Origin: Chara braunii
Taxonomy: Eukaryota > Streptophyta > Charophyceae > Charales > Characeae
Reading direction: 5' to 3'
DNA: 24,090 nt
Assembly (NCBI GenBank): GCA_003427395.1
Contig: BFEA01000331.1
Coordinates: 683,406-707,495 of the forward strand
Numbering within the stretch: the stretch's first letter is position 1; every line of letters begins with the position of its first letter. The notes below the pieces were generated by a model. That model ran no database searches and was not told the origin of the DNA. It was given only the letters and a program-made list of their open reading frames with translations. The translations under genes were made by a program, and so were the position numbers. This document shows, one piece after another, positions 18,948 to 24,090 of this stretch.

Positions 18948-19824
18948 TTAGCAAGAATTGATCTGGGTGCTGAAGGAATCCGGTGGGTTAAACAATGGTC
19001 CTGAGTCTGAATTAGTGGTTTGTGTTGTATCATTCCACATTGTAAAGATTACGCCCTGGCCTTTGATGGTTGCTATCTTGCCCTTGGCAAGGTGATTATC
19101 CTCAAATTTGGTTTGGATTTCTTTGGCTTTAGGTGCATTTGCTTTCATTTTCCTCTTGACTTTGCGCCATAAAACCCAGTATTCCGTTTCCACCTGTTGT
19201 CTGAGGATACTCCATGCGTCCTGCGCGTGCATTGGTTGTTTGTCTATCGTTTCCTGGCATCTTTTTCTCCATGTGGACCATAGTGCTGACTTGCGCAGGA
19301 TTTGGAAAACATTGGTTTTTAAGGGGGACCAGTCGTCTGGTGTTGTGAAACCTAGTAGAATAAGGGTAGGGCTCATTGTGAAGTTTGTGTTGGTTGTTGA
19401 GGACCATATCTGAGCTATCTTAAACCATATGGGTTTGATTTTGGGGCATTGGAGGAAACAGTGGAACAGGTTCTCTATTTGACCCTCTGAACAGTTGGCA
19501 CATATCTCGTTTAAGGGGTTTCTATCCTCGTTCTTTCTTCTAAAGTTCAGCCATTGATTGAGCGGGATTGCTCGGTATAGGATTAACCATTGTAGACCTT
19601 GAACTTGGGGGGGTGTAAGGTTGCTATTTGATTCCACGGGATTTCTTTTAATAACGCAGGGTCTACTTCGAGGTGTTTCGTCCAGCAGTCTGCTATGACT
19701 GTATCCGGTGCTGTTGATCTACTTCTAAGTTTATAGCCTAGGCTAGTGGTATAGGTGATCAGGTTGATTCTGCGATCTATTCTTGTGAACTTCTGCTTTA
19801 GGTTCCAAGCCCATTGCAATCAGA
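18948..19824 (-). pseudogene. LINE A ORF2 C-terminus with RT zinc-binding domain
   Basis: Two minus-strand frames overlap at 19583-19637. The first (from 19824) has a basic segment, KQKFTRIDRRINLITY. The second, 229 codons long, carries QWLILYRAIPLNQWLNFRR and then the zinc-binding motif EICANCSEGQIENLFHCFLQC (Cys 46, Cys 49, His 59, Cys 64). The tail resembles that of LINE B. This domain follows the RT core in plant-type LINEs and helps bind template RNA. One frameshift near 19600; upstream RT is absent (5' truncation). Confidence 0.85.
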
Positions 19825-19825
19825 C

Positions 19826-20862
19826 TCGCTTTCATTCACACTTCACATGGATGTAAACAGGTCGCACAGCAAACCGGCGACAAGTGCCCACTCAAAGCTC
19901 AGAGATATGGTAACCCAGAACACAGTTCAGATACAAGCTCACTTCAGATGGCTATGGCGCGTCAGCGCCTGTACAACTCTCTGTTCGTCACTGCGCCCTA
20001 CTCTGCTGTTCACACACACTCAACTTAGGATCACCCTCGATATCCCACACGCGACACACTGTATACACACCCACACATACACTACACCCTTCTTCCAGCT
20101 ATGGCGGCTATGGCCGCTACTACCTGTACTGCTATGGCGGCTATGGCCGCTACTACCTGTACTGCTATGGCTAAACTCTCCTTCTCGCCCACTTCGTCTT
20201 CGGGCATACTACAGACCACCTCGCACAAGTCGCTGTGGCAGCGCTTCCACACGGCTTACGCAGGAATGAATGAATGGCTGGGCCCTGCCTCTTGATTTAT
20301 ACTTCTGTAACTCGTTGGTCTGCCCCTTTCCCATGCCCGTGGTGCACACAGTCCCATACGGTACTTGCTTGACTGGACTAGGACTGACTGGGACTGGTAC
20401 CGCTGACTCAGCAAAGGTGGACTTCACCACTTCCCCACTTGCCTCTGTCTAGACGTGAGCCAGCTTCGAAAGGTCACTACTGGGACCTTCCGGAAGTCTG
20501 TAGTCCTGGCCTTTCGGATGCTGTAGCAGCTACGACCTTGACCTTTCAGGACTGTAGCAGCTGCGACCTGGACCTTTCAGAAGTCCTACGGCTACGACTT
20601 CTATAACTCCCTAAGACCTCTAGCCAACAGGTCTACAGATCGAACCCCTACAACCTACGGACCCTACGACAGCCTACCGACTGTTACAAATACACAGGTC
20701 GCGGGTTCAACTCTTGGGGTCGATGCAGGTAATGTACACAGGTAAGGTAAAGTCTAGGGATCGAGCGCTGGGATCTGTGTCTGCTACTGCTAGCAGGTGA
20801 ATACCGTTTCACCATTCTGCTGGGTCAAATTCTAAAACCTCTATTGTGGTTTGTGGTTGGAA
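19826..20862. other. Unassigned 1-kb segment of the composite insertion
   Basis: No protein family recognised. It holds the 33-bp tandem units at 20098-20163 (GCTATGGCGGCTATGGCC ...), and a degenerate repeat of about 33 bases at 20515-20590 (GTAGCAGCT, CGACCT, GACCTTTCAG). It also has splice-like GGTAAG words near 20730-20750. 20062-20379 is the source of the artefactual copy at 12941. The composition (GC-rich, CTAC-rich) differs from the LINE A part. It may be an LTR or non-coding transcript fragment. Confidence 0.4.
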
Positions 20863-20876
20863 GGCCCCATGAATCT
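20863..20876. repeat. Target-site duplication, right copy
   Basis: GGCCCCATGAATCT, an exact match to 17961-17974. It marks the 5' limit of the composite insertion. Confidence 0.8.
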
Positions 20877-21459
20877 CAGTGTGCCCTGATTCCCCTGAAC
20901 TCGTCAATTTTTGCAAATCTTGGTGGGCGCCAGACAGTTGCCCCGCGCCAGTTGGTTACATCCGCTTTGCTCGGGAGAATTGGAACTATTTGTGAGCCTT
21001 CCAGGCTCTTCCAGCAACATGGACGAAGCAGGGAACACCGCACGTTTGTGCCTGGGTGGTTGGACATGCCGAACCAATTCAGTCCCAGGCCACTGTCCGA
21101 AAGGGCCTGGTCGCAGACACTTTGTCCGAGACTGAAGCTACTGAAACTCGGTCTCACGGGAGGCAAGTGGGGGAATGTGTCCGCCACTTCCCATGTAGGA
21201 AATGGCTGGGCACCAGGCGAGGGGGTCGGGCACTATGCAATGCATGCAGCAGTGCTGCTTGAGCGTGTGCTCGCGGGCTGTGCGGTGTGAGCTAGCACTA
21301 GGTGCAAGGCAGGCGCATGCAGGCGTCGAAGAGAGGCAGGGCACTGCTGAGGGCAGCGCCATAGCCAGCCCGACCATAGCTGGGCTCGGCTTGGACAGTC
21401 AGCGGGAGGTGGCGGTGGTCCTCGTGTATGAGGCGGAAAACGTGGGTGAAGAAGACAAG

Positions 21460-21461
<2 letters not shown>

Positions 21462-21531
<70 letters not shown>

Positions 21532-21532
21532 N

Positions 21533-21586
<54 letters not shown>
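21462..21586. repeat. (AG)n microsatellite with a single N
   Basis: About 62 AG units with an N at 21532. As with the poly-C run, the N in a simple repeat marks an assembly join, so the true length and continuity are uncertain. Confidence 0.92.
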
Positions 21587-21589
<3 letters not shown>

Positions 21590-21639
21590 GGAGGAGGATG
21601 TGAGGGCACGTACCTGGTCTTGGTGATGGTCGACAGGGT

Positions 21640-21683
21640 CGACATGTTCATGTACTTCGGTCGACATCTTCATGTACTTCGGT
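21640..21683. repeat. 22-bp tandem duplication
   Basis: TCGACATGTTCATGTACTTCGG is followed directly by the same 22 bases with one change (G to C in the eighth position). Confidence 0.88.
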
Positions 21684-22110
21684 TGTTGCTGCCGACGTCA
21701 ACAGGTTGCATTGTCAATTCATAGGCTGGTAGTAGTTGTGTGATCATAGTCTGGGCGCTCAGCGCCAAGTAGGAGGAAGGGCTCTGGATACATATGTTGG
21801 TGGTGGCGAGCGTATGCTCTCATTGACATTTGGATTCGGTGCTTTGGTTCTCCGTTGGTGAATATCAGTGCATATCTGCTCTCTGGACAGCGTTCGACTT
21901 TCTGGCTTTGAATGTGATTTTGTATTCTGGATTTCTGTGATTTCGCTATCACTCATTTTCCTTGCACAAGGTTGTTGTGTACCAAATTTGGTCTCATTTG
22001 GAGCATTGGAATTTCCTCTGCTGAGATTGCTGAAATTTCTCAAGATCTCTGAAATTGAATGTTGGCGAAATTTGCATGAAAGTGCACTTCTGCCTTGTTG
22101 TTTTATAGCC

Positions 22111-22342
22111 TTTTTTTTTTTTTTTTTTTTTTTTTTTGCGGTTTTGTTTTGCAATTAGTTAGTCCGGTCTCCACTCTATGAATTGGTAGCAAGTTTGGTT
22201 AAAATGACCCTTTGATTTTGTTATAAATGGCATGACAAGTTGTCTGAAAATTTGGGCCTCCGTTAACCGCCTCTCAGCCAGTGCTATGATACTAGTTAGT
22301 ACTGGAGAAGACAAATGAGGGAAACAGTAGGCGTTATCTTGG
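22111..22342 (-). other. T-run of 27 and short AT-rich segment; possible minus-strand retro-insertion
   Basis: Twenty-seven T bases (22111-22137) on + would be the A-tail of a short minus-strand insertion lying to the right (22138 to about 22342), just before PLE coding resumes. No internal promoter boxes or target-site duplication were confirmed. Confidence 0.3.
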
Positions 22343-22654
22343 ATGCGTGCGCTGAGCATCTGCACTGGAAAGACAGGTGTGATCTGTCATCCCTTAATTA
22401 AGAATCAGAATGACGACATCAATGGTAGATTGAGGTTTCAGAACATTCAAAATTTGTCTTCTCTTTCCAACTGGCAGCAGAAACTCGTGGTTATTGGTTC
22501 TTTTCTACATCGGGCCAAGGTATATTCTAGTTCTGAAGGGTTAGCTTTTCCTCTGCTGTTTTCCCTGAAGTGTGAATTGTCGAGAAGGGGGTATCCTGAC
22601 GATTTCTTCGACGGAGCTCTGATCAACTTCTCAAAGAAGTTCGGGGGTTTATAG
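22343..22654 (+). pseudogene. PLE reverse transcriptase, C-terminal part
   Basis: A 103-codon run ending at TAG 22652-22654, with IKNQNDDINGRLRFQNIQN, LSSLSNWQQKLVVIGSFLHR and LSRRGYPDDFFDGALINF. These have the layout of the PLE RT thumb/C-terminal region: an RFQN strand, a Ser-rich turn, an IGxxxR helix and a GYP motif. It is the natural continuation of the RT piece ending near 17940. The element's own nuclease is at the N-terminus, so none is expected after this and none is seen. Confidence 0.65.
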
Positions 22655-23321
22655 AACGAATGGATTTCTGTGCTGACGAACTGGGCCGCTTTCTGGGGGA
22701 ACAAAAAAGGTGGTCTGGATGCCTTTGTGTTAGGGGGCTTTGTCGGTGTGCGAAGTGATAATGGGGGTAAGGGTGTTTTTTAAGTTTTTCACAAATTTTC
22801 AGGTCCTGGACATTTGCACTGGGGGGTTTCTGGATTTGACCGGTGACAGTGTCTTTGTCTTTTTTGGAAAAACTTCAAAAAAGCGCTTTCCAGTACCTTT
22901 TTGGAGTTGAGCTGGTGACGTTTTTCTTTCTAATACCTCTGTTGGAATCAAACGGTTGTTCTTTTGGATACTCGTTTGAGTAGGTGTTGTATTCCAGTAG
23001 ACAGACTTCAGGAATGAGTTGGCTATTTCTGGGGATGGAGTGAACTTGAGACATGTTAAAGTGGCAAACTGTTTGTTAACTACGGTACACTTTTTCTTGC
23101 GCTTACAAGAATTTCTACTTGTTGGCCTACCGCTGAGGTTCAATCTGTGTACCTTTGGCTAGCTGCTTAGGTCTCGTCATTTTTTTGGATTTTAGGACTA
23201 AGCTGACTCAGCTTTTTCTTTGGGATTTGTGCGGCTTTGTGCCTGGACTAGTTGACTTGGCCCCGAGATTATGTTTTCTTGTGGTGTATCTTTTAGATAT
23301 AAGTTTGACGACTGTAGTCCG
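22655..23321 (+). other. PLE 3' untranslated region
   Basis: No coding sense in any frame. T-rich on the + strand, between the RT stop and the right pLTR. Confidence 0.45.
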
Positions 23322-23533
23322 TCGTGCCGACTTCAAGTTTTATCATTTTAATAAAGTCGCGTTCGGGACATGACTCGTTGTTGTCTTTTTCCCTCCTCTC
23401 CACTGTATGATGTCTTTGACTACGTACTCTTACTTCCTTCTTTTTGCTGTTACCATGTTGATGCTTGGGTTGAACTGTCATCATTAGTGTGTGTCATAAC
23501 TTCCGACTCATAAGCGTATTGATTAACACACTA
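23322..23533 (+). repeat. Right pLTR of the Penelope-like element
   Basis: A direct copy of 13621-13822 (CTTCAAGTTTTAT from 23331, TAACACAC ending 23531). It differs at roughly one position in ten and has a short extra CATAACTTCCGACT block near the end. It is followed by TATAAAAG, which may be flank sequence or part of the target duplication. Confidence 0.8.
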
Positions 23534-24042
23534 TAAAAGCGCAGTTAGCAGTGAATCAAGGAGAGACGAAAAAAAGAGTGAAAAACACACACCCTTAGCA
23601 TTCACTGCTCTCATTCCATTGGTATTGTGCGGTACCACGCTAAGTGCTGCTACCACCACCAATGTGCTCTGCTGTCGCACAAATTCCTCTGGCATGAAAG
23701 CATAATTTTTAATGAATCTATTAACTTATCACTGTTATCAGTCCTCAAATTGCCGGTACTGACCGTACTGTCCAAAAATGGCAGCTCGGTCCTGGAAAGT
23801 CTCGTGCCTACTGGGAAGTCAAGTGGTCACTGTGGCCAACAAGCCGAGGGCCCAGCACCAGTCCAAAGTTCAAGATTCAGAACTACAGCAAGACATAAAA
23901 CTCCAGCAGCGGCTGAACAACAACACAATTTCCATTCGAGCTTGTTGTGGAAGTCCTGCTATGTATGTATGTGGTCATGCGCCGAGTGAGACCTGGTGAG
24001 ACAGAGGGAGAGAGTAGTCAACGTCGCTAGGGGCCGTAGCCA
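23534..24042. other. Right flank, no gene recognised
   Basis: It contains TATAAAAG (23532-23539) and an inverted repeat, AGCAGTGAAT (about 23548) with ATTCACTGCT (about 23601), loop about 43 bases. Open runs at 23627-23999 show no family motif. Confidence 0.35.
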
Positions 24043-24043
24043 G

Positions 24044-24090
<47 letters not shown>
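24043..24090. repeat. (GC)n followed by (GA)n microsatellite at the window end
   Basis: About nine CG units run directly into GA units that continue to the last base of the window. Alternating GC is a Z-DNA-prone sequence. Confidence 0.93.

Larger units (their letters stand above)
17975..20862 (-). mobile_element. Composite retro-insertion: LINE A 3' end plus unrelated 1-kb segment
   Basis: It is flanked by the exact 14-bp duplication at 17961 and 20863. On the minus strand it starts (right side) with about 1 kb without LINE coding (19826-20862), then LINE A C-terminal coding (19824-18948), a 3' untranslated region and an A-tail (17975-17994, interrupted by one base). A single duplication around both parts suggests they entered together. 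Reverse-transcriptase template switching from LINE RNA to another RNA would do this. Alternatives are a later insertion at the LINE 5' edge, or a LINE 5' region I cannot recognise. Confidence 0.65.
20877..22110. other. Unassigned segment inside the PLE, no gene recognised
   Basis: Together with about 17940-17960 this was contiguous before LINE A arrived. A 148-codon open run (20844-21290) crosses the duplication, but it shows no family motif and its composition looks accidental. The segment includes a GA microsatellite and a 22-bp tandem duplication. It may be an earlier insertion into the PLE or a diverged PLE spacer. Confidence 0.35.
13621..23533 (+). mobile_element. Penelope-like element with N-terminal GIY-YIG, pLTRs and nested insertions
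   Basis: The + strand shows, in order: a terminal direct repeat, a gag-like zinc-knuckle ORF, a GIY-YIG nuclease, a linker ORF, an RT in three pieces and a second terminal direct repeat. A GIY-YIG nuclease with this RT type identifies PLEs. Here the nuclease precedes the RT, the permuted order described for PLEs of the green lineage (the Chlamys/Naiad-type group). About 6 kb within is foreign (16747-17652 and, after motif C, up to about 22342), so the native element is roughly 4-5 kb. Many stops and frameshifts, and a lost catalytic Asp, show it is inactive. Outer limits rest on the repeats and a weak 7-bp flank match. Confidence 0.8.

Noticed and set aside
20695-20720. GCGGGTTCAACTC as an RNA polymerase III B box of a SINE or tRNA
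   Set aside because: No A box at proper spacing, no cloverleaf, no A-tail next to it.
19826-20862. LTR of an LTR retrotransposon
   Set aside because: No second LTR, primer-binding site or polypurine tract in the window. The only second copy of part of it looks artefactual.
20844-21290. 148-codon open frame as a gene
   Set aside because: It crosses the target-site duplication, shows no motif, and its codon composition looks accidental.
23532-23539. TATAAAAG as a promoter for a downstream gene
   Set aside because: No recognisable coding sequence follows; it may be flank or PLE end sequence.

Overview
The window looks like a transposon-rich nuclear region of a streptophyte green alga; a charophyte such as Chara is my best guess (moderate to low confidence). 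The grounds are split exons with GT/AG borders, plant-type AAACCCT telomere-like motifs, a cyclic-nucleotide-binding-domain/protein-kinase gene, several retroelement classes, long microsatellites and single-N contig joins. No prokaryotic gene organisation is seen.

Layout. Positions 1-6356 (+) hold a decayed LINE (here LINE C): a gag-like ORF1 with a zinc knuckle, an acidic spacer ORF, and ORF2 with an APE endonuclease and reverse transcriptase, all broken by stops and frameshifts. Positions 6357-9930 have no recognisable gene but hold hairpins, a poly-C run with an N, a (CT)49 microsatellite, a 66-bp tandem repeat and a short TTAA-type MITE candidate. Positions 10139-12385 (-) carry two exons of a host gene that join in phase and encode a cyclic-nucleotide-binding domain running into the glycine loop of a kinase (cGMP-dependent-kinase-like). 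Just upstream, at 12361-12841, is a tandem duplication of the exon edge whose second copy contains a 150-bp TTAA-flanked insertion that the first copy lacks.

Positions 12858-13356 look like an assembly artefact. An 82-bp direct repeat brackets an N, an exact 318-bp copy of 20062-20379, and a 14-nt match to the Nextera mosaic end. This is what an untrimmed mate-pair junction read from a 7.1-kb fragment would leave.

Positions 13621-23533 (+) are the most interesting part: a Penelope-like element (PLE) about 9.9 kb long as it stands. It has direct terminal repeats (pLTRs), a gag-like CCHC/charged ORF, a GIY-YIG endonuclease placed before the RT (permuted order), and an RT that can be followed through motif 1, motif A, motif B, motif C (active site changed from DD to AD) and a C-terminal part. 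The RT is split by nested insertions: LINE B (16747-17652, -) between motifs A and B, and a composite insertion (17975-20862) after motif C. The composite insertion has a LINE A 3' end with an A-tail, about 1 kb of unrelated sequence, and a 14-bp target-site duplication. A further 1.4 kb of unassigned sequence (20877-22342) precedes the last RT part. Positions 23534-24090 are unassigned flank ending in a (GC)n(GA)n microsatellite.

All retroelement genes here are broken. The only plausibly functional gene is the kinase. The order of events seems to be: PLE inserted first, LINE B and LINE A later into its RT, then decay.
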